A DNA stretch of 19,586 nucleotides from CAZXPG01 sp964643145 (GTDB lineage: Bacteria; Pseudomonadota; Alphaproteobacteria; Rickettsiales; Arcanibacteraceae). The DNA is taken from assembly GCA_964643145.1 (NCBI GenBank), contig CAZXPG010000037.1, forward strand, positions 1-19,586. The letters run 5' to 3'. Under the pieces are notes generated by a model. It had not been told where the DNA came from. It ran no database searches and saw nothing but the letters and a program-made list of their open reading frames with translations. Position 1 is the stretch's first letter, and each line of letters opens with the position of its first letter. The translations under genes were made by a program, and so were the position numbers. Of the stretch, positions 8,426 through 15,664 are shown piece after piece.

Positions 8426-8454
8426 TGATATAACCGTTTCTAATGTTATATAAT
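8426..8454 (+). promoter_or_regulatory. Possible promoter of crcB
   Basis: A perfect -10 TATAAT (8449-8454) stands before crcB, with a weak -35 (TGATAT, 8426-8431) at 17 bp. The predicted start of transcription would be near 8461, giving a very short leader that just includes the AGGAAG ribosome site. The weak -35 keeps this tentative. Confidence 0.4.
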
Positions 8455-8472
8455 GCTTGCAGGAAGATGTAA

Positions 8473-8841
8473 ATGCTTTGGATGGTTGCGGTTGGCGGCG
8501 CAGTAGGGGCGACATTGCGCTATGTGATTATGGGAAAACTTGCCCATCTGCTTGGCAGTAATTTCCCCAGCCCTACCTTAATCGTGAATGTATCCGGCTC
8601 GTTACTAATGGGGCTACTGGTAGCACTACTTGCCCGCACCAGCTTCGCCACCATGGAACTGCGTGCTTTCCTGGCTGTGGGCGTACTTGGCGGCTATACT
8701 ACCTTCTCTTCCTTCTCACTGGATTTCCTCACCCTGGTTGAACGCGGCGACATCCTCCCCGCCTGCCTCTATGCCCTCAGCTCGCTGATACTCTCCCTGA
8801 TAGCCGTGTTCGCCGGGATATATATCGGACGGGTGTTTTAG
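8473..8841 (+). CDS. crcB: Fluoride ion channel CrcB/Fluc
   Basis: Fluc/CrcB forms a dual-topology dimeric channel that lets fluoride leave the cytoplasm. The 122-residue protein has four hydrophobic segments and the family signatures: GGAVGATLRY (8-17), LIVNVSGS (with the pore asparagine N39) and GGYTTFSSFS (73-82, the phenylalanine box and the sodium-binding region). AGGAAG lies 6 nt before the ATG. It stands alone between ruvX (divergent) and the LRR pseudogene. No fluoride riboswitch is apparent in the 89-base upstream gap. Confidence 0.96.
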   Translation: MLWMVAVGGAVGATLRYVIMGKLAHLLGSNFPSPTLIVNVSGSLLMGLLVALLARTSFATMELRAFLAVGVLGGYTTFSSFSLDFLTLVERGDILPACLYALSSLILSLIAVFAGIYIGRVF

Positions 8842-8872
8842 ATAATTTTTTAATGAGTTGTTAAGGATTCAT

Positions 8873-8901
8873 TTGATAACACGCTTAGCATTTGCTATAA
8901 T
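8873..8901 (+). promoter_or_regulatory. Near-consensus sigma-70 promoter of the LRR pseudogene
   Basis: TTGATA (8873-8878) and TATAAT (8896-8901) are separated by exactly 17 bp. Transcription would start near 8908, giving a leader of about 38 nt before the ATG at 8946. This is the strongest promoter match in the window, which is notable because the gene it serves is broken. Confidence 0.8.
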
Positions 8902-8945
8902 TGGTTGCATTGTATTGTCAATATCAAACGCAGCCAGGTAGTTTT

Positions 8946-11224
8946 ATGTCAAAACAGCAGCAAGCAGATAGTAGCACAGATTATCTTTCTCCTGAACAGG
9001 CAGACGAGGCCTTAAAAAAAATGATTCGTGGTGATAAAAATGGGAACAGAACACTGGTTCTAAGCCCCGAAATTGATCATATCCCTGGAGAAACCATTCT
9101 GAATTTTATACAGGAAAATAATATTACGGCTGTTGGGAATGTGATTATTGCGCTCATGAGCCAACGCAGAGAATGTTCGTACGACCTCTTTACTTATCAA
9201 TGTTCTGAATATAAAATTAACCCTAATTTTTTAAGAATTTTAGATATTATTAAAGATGCTAATATCACCTCCCTAGATTTAATCGGCTTAGATTATGGAG
9301 CATCTGACTGGGGTTTTGACTATTTCCGTCATAGGGGGGAGGATGGCAATTAACACAAGATTTCTTACCACGGGATCCAGCAATCAAGTTCAAACCAAAC
9401 TGGAAAGAGGTAAAAGAAGCAGCTGTTACTGCCGTAATGGAAAGAATCTCTTCCTTCCAGAATCTTACTTCTCTTAGCCTAAGTGGTGATATTGGAGAGC
9501 ATGGGGCACAATTATTGTTAGGCATTATACATAAACACAATATTACTGACCTAATGCTTGGAAATGTCACACTCCTTCCAGAAACTTTTGCCAAGCTATT
9601 TGATGCTGACAGCCCTCTTACCACTCTTGAATTATGGGAAACTCATAGTCCCGGGCCATTATCATTTGCGGCGCTTCAACACAATCAATGTTTAAGATCA
9701 CTAACAGTTAATGGCCATAGTGATATACGTGACAAAGCTGTAGAAGAACTCTTACATATTTCTAATAGTTCTGCTCTTGAGAGGATTGTTTTTAAAGGGC
9801 GTTGTGGTGTTCAATGGGGGGTCGATAGAGATGATCCTAATGGTGATTTTTATCCACTTAGATGCGGCTCCTTCGACATACTTACACGTAAAGCTGCTGA
9901 AGCTACTTTGCGTAAGAAAATCAGTGAGTTCCAAGAAAGCGGAGAGAAAAGGTTTGTAATACGTAGCTACGACCATATTCGCCAGGTACGCCCAGAGATA
10001 GAGGAACTGGATGAAAAGCTGGAGGCACTTTCGTTGAAACTGGAAGAACAGCAGGAAGTGGTGGAGGAAATAGGCCATACGCTGGCACGACAGAGCAAGC
10101 GTATGCAGCAGCTGCAACTTTTTGTAGAAAACACCCAGAAGCTGGCAATCCTGGCAGAAGCTAGCCCGCAGACACTCAACTATTTGCGCATACTTGGCGA
10201 TAATGGCAGCCAGGCCGAAGTGCAATATGCCACTATTCACAGCAACCCTGCACTTGCCAGCTATTACACCACGCTGAACCGCTCTATCACCAGCACGCTA
10301 ATGGCAAGCCAAAGTATCTTCTCCGGTATGGTAGATGCCTCACATGGCACAGCCGTACAGCTGCTCTCAATAGCAAATAGCGCAGCAAAATCAACCAACA
10401 TTCCAGCGCTACCCTTGCTAACCGGTATTATGAAATTGGTGGGCGAAACCATAGAAGCACGTGGGCGGCAGAAAATTATCAACCGCTTAACAACCCGCAC
10501 CCCTACCCTACAGCATTATGCCATTATTGAAATGATGGCACGAGAACTCACCCTTGAGTAGAGGGAGCTGATTGCCAATAGCGAAACCAGCGGAAAACCC
10601 CCTATCCTACAACGGGTAAAAACGGCCATACGCTGGCTACAGGTGGATGATATTGATACGCCTGTTAAAGCCTTAGCTGTTAGCCATGCCGCAGCACTCC
10701 TGGATAAAATGATGCATACCGACCCAGCCACGGCTTTAGAACAGGAGCATATCCCTATGCTGAAAGCCTGGGCAACAGGTAAAAACTTCACACTCCAACC
10801 CACAAGCCAGGTGTATGGTGGGCTTAATGCTCCTGCCATCAACATAAGTAATATGAATATTGAAGAGGTTACACAACAGCTTACCTTGCTTGAAAAGCAA
10901 ATGAAGGCACTGGAATCACGCCTTCCCAAACCTCATACCACCACAACATCCCACCGTTCTTATGGTGGTGGTGCACCTGGCAGTATACAAATGCAGTTGA
11001 CGATGCAAGACGAATACACTGCTAGAAATGACAATGACGGGAAAAGCACGGTCGTACATGCGCATGATTTCTACGCCCTCGTACAGGTAGTAAGTGAACA
11101 GGGAAAAAAATTGGAGGAAGCATCCCAGGAAATATTACTTCTACGTGATAACCAAACAGGAACTTCTTATCAACAACAGGTGCAGAACTCACGAAAATCA
11201 CATATGCACACACCCATAATCTAA
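8946..11224 (+). pseudogene. LRR and coiled-coil protein, broken by one frameshift and one amber codon
   Basis: Three reading stretches form one gene of about 759 codons. The first runs from ATG 8946 (AGG 7 nt upstream) to 9353. If the run of six G at 9334-9339 had seven, the frame would pass directly into GGGWQLTQDFLPRD and on to the stretch ending at 10561. There a TAG (10559-10561) interrupts, but the same frame stays open with RELIANSETSGKPP to the TAA at 11222. The N-terminal half has leucine-rich repeats of the LxxLxLxxx type (ITSLDLIGL, LTSLSLSGDIG, ITDLMLGNV, LTTLELWET, LRSLTVNGHS). A long heptad coiled coil follows (about 9985-10150, EELDEKLEALSLKLEEQQEVVEE) and further coiled-coil segments near 10860-10920 and 11090-11150. 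No signal peptide is seen. Such proteins are often host-interaction factors in intracellular bacteria; that role is inferred. Sequencing error or phase variation at the G run are alternatives, but the second lesion favours a pseudogene. Confidence 0.82.
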
Positions 11225-11226
11225 TA

Positions 11227-11269
11227 AACCTCAGTTTTGGATAAGCGCGGCTTATCCAAAACTGAGGTT
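11227..11269. repeat. Palindromic module A, symmetric copy
   Basis: AACCTCAGTTTTGGATAAGC (11227-11246), loop GCG, and the exact reverse complement (11250-11269). It begins 2 bases after the final TAA of the LRR pseudogene and sits between that gene and the convergent ABC transporter gene, where it could act as an mRNA 3' end stem. Confidence 0.95.
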
Positions 11270-11354
11270 AAAGGTAAGTTATGTGGAAATGACGATTCAA
11301 ATTTGAGATGAGACAGAATACAAACTCAACCGTAAACTATAGCATTTGATACGA

Positions 11355-13142
11355 CTACCCTTCTATCTTGCCAACCTCTCCCCTGCCCTCACCGGTCTGG
11401 AGTTTCCATAGCGCAGCATAGATACCATTTTCCTCAAGCAATGCGTCATGCGAGCCATGTTCGCGGATTTTGCCATGTTCTAGCACAAAAATAGTATGGG
11501 CGTTGCGCACAGTGGATAGCCGGTGGGCAATCATCAGTGTTGTACGCCCTATAACAATTTTTTCTAGCGAACGCTGAATGGCCATTTCCGTTTCATTATC
11601 CACCGCAGAGGTGGCCTCATCCAGAATCAGCACGGGAGGGTTTTTGAGAATAGCACGGGCAATGGCCAGACGCTGCCGCTGGCCACCGGAAAGTTTCTGT
11701 CCACGTTCACCCACAATCGTATTATAGCCTTCAGGCAGGCGCATAATAAACGCATGCGCTTCTGCCGCCTGTGCCGCAGCAATAATAGCCTCCATTGCGG
11801 TGCCTGGCATAGCATAGGCAATATTTTCAGCAACAGTACCTTGAAATAAAAATACATCCTGGCTGACAATCGCAATAGAGCCCCTTAGATCAATAGGGTT
11901 CAATTCTGCAATATCCTGACCATCTAACAATATATTGCCACTAGATGGCATATAGAAACGCAGCAATAGCTTGACCAGCGTACTCTTTCCCGAGCCCGTT
12001 GTACCAACAAAGGCCACGGTTTCCCCTGCGGGAATATTCAGATATAAATGCTCAATGATTGGGTGGCCTGGCGTATAGCTGAAGGAAACATCGTTAAAGG
12101 TAATTTGCCCCCGCACCTGGTCTTTTTCAAGCGGTACGATACCTTTAGGAATGGCGATTGGCGTATCCAACAGCCCCAGCACCCGTTCTGTAGAAGCCAT
12201 GGCACGCTGATAAAGCAGGGTAATATCGGCTAGCCGCGTAAGTGGCCACAATAAACGCTGGGTTAGAAACACCAAAATACTGAAAGACCCTACACCAAGC
12301 TGGCCATTGATAGTTAAGAACCCTCCATACATCAGGGTAGAAAGGAACCCAGCCAACACCGCAATACGGATCACAGGGTTTACCATCGAGCTGAGTGCTA
12401 TCGCCTTACGGTTGGCTGCTGCATAGCTATCACTATCTTTCTCAACCTGTTTACATTCATATTCCTCCGCTGTAAAACTTTTGATGGTAAAAATACCCGT
12501 AATGTTGTTAGCCAGCCGCGTATTCAATTCACCTGCTTTATTACGCACCGCTAAAAAACGGGGTGCCAAACGGTTCTGGAAATAAAATGCCCCAATCAAT
12601 ATCAAAGGAATAGGCAATACGGCAAACACCGCTACTGATGGGGTGATGAAAAAGAAAATACCACCAATGATAAAGGAGGACACAAACACCTGTATTACCT
12701 GGTTGGCTCCTTCATCCAGGAAACGTTCCAGTTGGTTTACATCATCATTAAGGATGGATAACAGATTGCCACTGCTTTTATCTTCAAAATAGGCCATATC
12801 TAAATGCTGCACATGGTCGTAACCATCCAGCCGCAAACGATGCTGCATCGTTTGCGCCAGGTTGCGCCAGGAAACAGACAAAAGATATTCAAACAGTGAT
12901 TCAAAGCTCCAGATGAGGAAGGTAAGCACACCAAGCACCACCAATTGCTGCCGTATATCGCCTGCTCCCATGCTGGCCAACCAGGATTTATCCTGTTTTA
13001 CCACCGAATCGACCGCCACCCCAATCAAGATTTCCGGGGCGATATCAAAAATCTTATTCAATATTGAATAAATCGTAGCACGGATAACCTGGCCTCTATA
13101 GCCACGCGCATAACGCAACAGACGAAAAAGCGGATAAGTCAT
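11355..13142 (-). CDS. ABC exporter, fused membrane and ATPase domains (MsbA/MDR-like half transporter)
   Basis: This 595-residue half transporter has a six-helix type-I exporter membrane domain (about 15-315) followed by an ATP-binding domain (about 345-580). ATPase motifs are complete: Walker A GTTGSGKST (380-388), Q-loop Q428, signature LSGGQRQRLAIARA (484-497), Walker B VLILDEATSAVD (504-515) and H-loop H540. It would work as a homodimer or with a partner exporting a lipid, peptide or drug; substrate cannot be read from the sequence. It stands alone. A decayed palindromic repeat directly upstream contributes GAGG 10 nt before the ATG. The C-terminal tail TGEGRGEVGKIEG is low in complexity and lies outside the domain. 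Confidence 0.9.
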   Translation of the reverse strand: MTYPLFRLLRYARGYRGQVIRATIYSILNKIFDIAPEILIGVAVDSVVKQDKSWLASMGAGDIRQQLVVLGVLTFLIWSFESLFEYLLSVSWRNLAQTMQHRLRLDGYDHVQHLDMAYFEDKSSGNLLSILNDDVNQLERFLDEGANQVIQVFVSSFIIGGIFFFITPSVAVFAVLPIPLILIGAFYFQNRLAPRFLAVRNKAGELNTRLANNITGIFTIKSFTAEEYECKQVEKDSDSYAAANRKAIALSSMVNPVIRIAVLAGFLSTLMYGGFLTINGQLGVGSFSILVFLTQRLLWPLTRLADITLLYQRAMASTERVLGLLDTPIAIPKGIVPLEKDQVRGQITFNDVSFSYTPGHPIIEHLYLNIPAGETVAFVGTTGSGKSTLVKLLLRFYMPSSGNILLDGQDIAELNPIDLRGSIAIVSQDVFLFQGTVAENIAYAMPGTAMEAIIAAAQAAEAHAFIMRLPEGYNTIVGERGQKLSGGQRQRLAIARAILKNPPVLILDEATSAVDNETEMAIQRSLEKIVIGRTTLMIAHRLSTVRNAHTIFVLEHGKIREHGSHDALLEENGIYAALWKLQTGEGRGEVGKIEG

Positions 13143-13150
13143 ATGGTTAC

Positions 13151-13182
13151 AACCTCAGTGCTGGATAAGATTACCCTACCCA
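13151..13182. repeat. Decayed palindromic module A
   Basis: AACCTCAG is followed by TGCTGGATAAG, then ATTACCCTACCCAAACTGGCATG. Both outer ends match module A (left AACC flank, right GGCATG flank), but the second arm has lost pairing. Together with module B at 13201-13238 it forms the mirror image of the compound element at 1-79. Confidence 0.8.
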
Positions 13183-13200
13183 AACTGGCATGATAGTAAA

Positions 13201-13238
13201 AAAATAATGTCAAAAAGCGTCGTTTTTGTCATTATTTT
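13201..13238. repeat. Palindromic module B, complete copy
   Basis: Arms AAAATAATGTCAAAAA (13201-13216) and TTTTTGTCATTATTTT (13223-13238) pair over 16 positions with one mismatch (13210 with 13229), around loop GCGTCG. The partial copy at 1-29 matches this unit in reverse orientation. Confidence 0.88.
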
Positions 13239-13288
13239 AAATTAATAATAACGTTAATCCTATGAAAGGAAGCCTGTAGCTTCGTATC

Positions 13289-13335
13289 GTAACCTCACTT
13301 TTTGATAAGCGTAGCTTATAAAAAAGTGAGGTTAC
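13289..13335. repeat. Palindromic module A, variant with paired substitutions
   Basis: Arms GTAACCTCACTTTTTGATAAGC (13289-13310; broken here as GTAACCTCAC then TTTTTGATAAGC) and 13314-13335 pair around loop GTA with one mismatch. Compared with other copies, CTCAG became CTCAC on one arm and CTGAG became GTGAG on the other, so the stem is kept by a compensating change. Confidence 0.88.
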
Positions 13336-13354
13336 AGTTACATAACACCATCCC

Positions 13355-13384
13355 TTGAAATAAACAATTGTAGATTTTTATATT
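13355..13384 (+). promoter_or_regulatory. Likely promoter for the structured leader and TPR-methyltransferase
   Basis: TTGAAA (13355-13360) and TATATT (13379-13384) are 18 bp apart (17 if TTATAT is used). Transcription would start near 13391, just before the 5' arm of the folded element. Confidence 0.5.
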
Positions 13385-13398
13385 GGTACAGTTTACAT

Positions 13399-13542
13399 TA
13401 TGGGTTAGAGTGGTTCCAACTAAGAATCATACTAGGAGCCTGAGTGGTGAGGCGTGCTGAACCTACTACAAACTAGGTGGCACGATGAATCCCGAAGGGC
13501 GACGACGTGGAAACTTAGTTGGAATCACTATAGAATCCCATA
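13399..13542 (+). ncRNA. Unidentified structured RNA or leader element (alternatively a MITE)
   Basis: A long closing stem pairs AGTGGTTCCAACTAAG (13409-13424) with CTTAGTTGGAATCACT (13514-13529): 16 pairs, one of them G-U. Beyond an internal loop, TATGGG (13399-13404) pairs with CCCATA (13537-13542). Inside are three small hairpins: GCCT/AGGC (13438-13441 with 13450-13453); GTGC/GCAC enclosing ACCTA/TAGGT (13454-13457, 13461-13465, 13474-13478, 13480-13483); and CCC-GAA-GGG (13491-13499). ACTAGG occurs twice (13431, 13472), so CCTA at 13462-13465 could pair with either. It ends 24 bases before a start codon and follows a promoter, so a cis-acting leader is plausible. It matches no riboswitch class I can recall. 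TA dinucleotides flank the TIR-like arms, so a short inverted-repeat transposon is the main alternative. Confidence 0.55.
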
Positions 13543-13566
13543 GAAGCTTTTAGTCAAGGAACCAGG

Positions 13567-14592
13567 ATGTTTGCTTTTCTTCGTGATACCAAAAATTTTA
13601 ACCTACGAGGCCGCTTAACACAACTGCGTCGCTATAGTGATAAAAAAATCCGGATATTTCTTGAAGAAAGCTATATCATGCGTGAGAAGCTACGAGACTT
13701 AGCGCGGACAAACTATGCGCTGGGGTTAGACCATATGCGCCGTGGCAACCTCCATGATGCAAGTTTACGTTTCAGGATTGTTCTTCTTCTCAAGCCTGAT
13801 TTCGCAGCCGCCCATTACAATCTGGCAAGGGTGATGCTCATGCGCAATAAATTTAAACAAGCGACTGATTCTTTTAGTATGGCACAGCATTTTCAGCCAG
13901 ACTATCCTGAAGTAGACTATATGCTAGCATGTATGCAACAAGATAAATCACGTGTTACTGCTATCCCCCGTTCTATTATTGAAGAATATTTTGACGACTT
14001 AGCACAGCACTATAACACCGAATCTATTCACAATAACCAATATGTTGGCCACCATGCTATTATTGATATACTAGCCGACACGTTAGAGAACAACACTATA
14101 GCCCTGGATATTGCTGATCTTGGCTGTGGCACTGGCCTATGCGGTAGCGTTGCCCGTGAACGGCTTGTGGTCAATAGTCTGACAGGTGTTGATATTTCAG
14201 AAAAAATGCTACGGGAAGCACGTAAGCTTACGCATAATGGCACGGTTGTCTATGACTATCTGAAGCATCAGGATATGCAGGTATTTCTTACCAGAACCGA
14301 ACGGAAATATGATATTATTATCGCTGCTCTTTCCTTCAATTATGTTGGAAAGCTGGATGAACTACTCATTGCCTGTAAAGCAGCACTACGGCCTGGGGGA
14401 ATGCTTGCATTCTCTACCGAAGAATCGCCCTCACAAGACGTGATGTTGAATGACTCTATGCGTAACTTCTGCCATTCACTAGAATATGTGAGAGAATGTG
14501 CAGCGCATATTGGCATGCAGGAGCTTTCCCTGAAGAAGACCCTCCTGATGGAGAATTATCTTGCCGTGCAATGCGTACTCAAGAAACTGTAG
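13567..14592 (+). CDS. TPR-repeat plus class I SAM-dependent methyltransferase
   Basis: The 341-residue protein joins tetratricopeptide repeats (about 44-111: ALGLDHMRRGNLHDASLRFR, then AAHYNLARVMLMRNKFKQA) to a Rossmann-fold methyltransferase (about 140-341). SAM motif I is DLGCGTGLCG (184-193), followed by TGVDISEKMLREAR and the post-motif LRPGGMLAFSTE. It resembles predicted TPR-containing methyltransferases of alphaproteobacteria; the substrate is unknown, and the TPR part suggests a protein partner. AAGGA lies 6 nt before the ATG. Its leader contains the folded element at 13399-13542, so expression may be controlled there. A weak hairpin-like A/T-rich stretch follows the stop before the tRNA gene. 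Confidence 0.85.
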   Translation: MFAFLRDTKNFNLRGRLTQLRRYSDKKIRIFLEESYIMREKLRDLARTNYALGLDHMRRGNLHDASLRFRIVLLLKPDFAAAHYNLARVMLMRNKFKQATDSFSMAQHFQPDYPEVDYMLACMQQDKSRVTAIPRSIIEEYFDDLAQHYNTESIHNNQYVGHHAIIDILADTLENNTIALDIADLGCGTGLCGSVARERLVVNSLTGVDISEKMLREARKLTHNGTVVYDYLKHQDMQVFLTRTERKYDIIIAALSFNYVGKLDELLIACKAALRPGGMLAFSTEESPSQDVMLNDSMRNFCHSLEYVRECAAHIGMQELSLKKTLLMENYLAVQCVLKKL

Positions 14593-14687
14593 AAATACCC
14601 CGATAAAAAAAGCCCGATAAAAAATTATCCCGATTGTATAGAATTTAGTTGTTGATCCCTTATTTATAATCTGTTAAAGTCGCCCCC

Positions 14688-14775
14688 GGATGGATGGCCG
14701 AGTGGTTTAAGGCAGCGGTCTTGAAAACCGCCGAGGGGCAACTCTCCGTGAGTTCGAATCTCACTCCATCCGCCA
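14688..14775 (+). tRNA. tRNA-Ser (anticodon UGA)
   Basis: The acceptor stem GGATGGA (14688-14694) pairs with TCCATCC (14765-14771), followed by G and an encoded CCA (14773-14775). The anticodon loop CTTGAAA gives UGA, which reads UCA and related serine codons. The long variable arm (GAGGGGCAACTCTCC region) is typical of tRNA-Ser, and GTTCGAATC is the T loop. A TATAAT at 14665-14670 may be its -10, but no matching -35 is seen. Confidence 0.97.
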
Positions 14776-14983
14776 AGCCCTCATGTTTTCCCGTACAATA
14801 CAATCAAAAAAACATAATAATTTCAATAACTAACGCCTGATAGATGATCAGCGCAGTTTTGGTACCTCCAGCTACATCTGGGGTATTTATGGGTAGATTT
14901 CCGGGTATCTTGGGGGGCATGTGGGTAAAAGGCACCCGAAAAAATGGGCCTCCTCCAAAAGCGGGGGCACGTCTTACCTCCTA

Positions 14984-15348
14984 TCATCCACATAAAATCC
15001 TCACCCGCAATCTATAATTTTCAAAATTCTTAAAGCCATAGGCCCTGCGCTGTATCAGCTTCATTTTCCTATGGAACCCTTCTGTAATCCCATTGCTTTT
15101 CGTAAATCTCCACATTCGTGCCACCTCTTCCAGCCGTCATCGAGCGCATTCCCCAAAGCCCGCATTGCCACAAACCCGGATGCTTTGAGTGCCTCCACCT
15201 TCTCAAGCAACTCTGGGATAATACACCGTGCCTGGTTTCTGGTTTGTTTCTTAATGCACAACAGCCTGTGTAATTCCTGCTTGAAGTCATAAATGGCGCG
15301 GATGGCGGGATAAGCCTCAAAATAATGGTTCAAGCCGCCTTGAATCAT
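14984..15348 (-). pseudogene. ISL3-family transposase C-terminal remnant, frameshifted
   Basis: Translation from 15348 gives NHYFEAYPAIRAIYDFKQEL and continues to ALGNALDDGWKR, typical of the C-terminal third of ISL3-family DDE transposases. The frame then shifts near 15125-15140. In the new frame the sequence continues VARMWRFTKSNGITEGFHRK and then KLIQRRAYGFKNFENYRLRV, ending LCG at the stop 14984-14986; TEGFHRK and RRAYGFKNF are the family's closing motif. About the first 300 of roughly 400 residues are missing, cut off near the palindromic repeat at 15367. The 208 bases between the tRNA and this stop hold no gene; those nearest the stop (14870-14950) have GGGTA/ACCC-rich sequence like a decayed IS end. 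Inactive. Confidence 0.88.
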
Positions 15349-15475
15349 TATTTTTCAAATAGTTGACAGTTTTGGATAAGCGTAGCTTATCCAAAACTGA
15401 GGTTAATGAACCAGCACCAGAGGTTTGTGTAATTGAAAATCCAGGCAAATGTACGGTACTATGAATATAAGGCAT
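15317..15475 (-). CDS. Small reading frame interrupted by palindromic module A
   Basis: A 52-codon frame starts at ATG 15475 with a well placed AGAGG 7 nt upstream. It begins MPYIHSTVHLPGFSITQTSG and is not recognised. From residue 23 it reads through the repeat at 15367-15405 (giving LTSVLDKLRLSKT) and into transposase debris, ending at 15317. It looks like the 5' end of a larger gene cut by the repeat and IS. Whether it is translated is unknown. Confidence 0.35.
   Translation of the reverse strand: MPYIHSTVHLPGFSITQTSGAGSLTSVLDKLRLSKTVNYLKNNDSRRLEPLF
15367..15405. repeat. Palindromic module A, one flank replaced
   Basis: Arms CAGTTTTGGATAAGC (15367-15381) and GCTTATCCAAAACTG (15385-15399) are perfect around loop GTA. 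The right flank is the usual AGGTTA (to 15405), but the left flank is TTGA, not AACCT or CATGC, marking a junction with the transposase remnant. Confidence 0.92.
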
Positions 15476-15514
15476 GTTGAAACCTCTGTTTTGTCGTGAT
15501 TGCAGAGTGTTATG

Positions 15515-15664
15515 TTACCATAACTCTTTCAAGATGCCCCCACTTTTGAGGGAGAGCCTTGCTACCAGTTCAGAAAGGCTATTGCAAACTTCTTTTCTAT
15601 CACTTGGCCCCAGATCGCTACCTCTTTGGTTGATCGTATCAATGATAATTTTCAGAAGATCAAT
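15515..15664 (-). other. Orphan open frame directly after dadA, without a start codon
   Basis: In the frame beginning at the dadA stop, 49 codons stay open to a TAA at 15515-15517 (IDLLKIIIDTINQRGSDLGP near the start, ending GGILKELW). The composition looks protein-like, but there is no ATG, GTG or TTG near its beginning. It may be the remnant of a gene whose 5' part was deleted, or chance. I do not recognise it. Confidence 0.25.

Noticed and set aside
8384..8472. Fluoride riboswitch ahead of crcB
   Set aside because: The gap is short and shows none of the conserved crcB-motif strings I know; only a promoter-like -10 is seen.
8901..8945. TTG start for the LRR gene at 8901
   Set aside because: It overlaps the -10 box TATAAT (8896-8901), so it would lie before the transcription start; ATG 8946 has a Shine-Dalgarno.
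9752..10240. A 162-aa reading frame on the minus strand
   Set aside because: It is opposite the coiled-coil part of the LRR gene, has no recognisable domain or ribosome site, and is rich in Leu/Phe/Cys as expected for an antisense shadow.
13431..13513. TPP riboswitch or hammerhead ribozyme inside the folded element
   Set aside because: CTGAG and TGAACC resemble fragments of the TPP class, and GATGAA those of a hammerhead, but the required second halves (such as the TPP GCG..GGGA box, or CUGAUGA with a following GAAA) are missing.
14596..14635. Intrinsic terminator after the TPR-methyltransferase
   Set aside because: The stretch holds repeated CCCGATAAAAAA strings and only a weak A/T stem (GATAA/TTATC) without a GC-rich hairpin plus U-tract.
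14688..14983. Integration of a genomic island at the tRNA-Ser 3' end
   Set aside because: No integrase and no second copy of the tRNA 3' end were found; the neighbouring debris is ISL3 type, which does not target tRNA genes.
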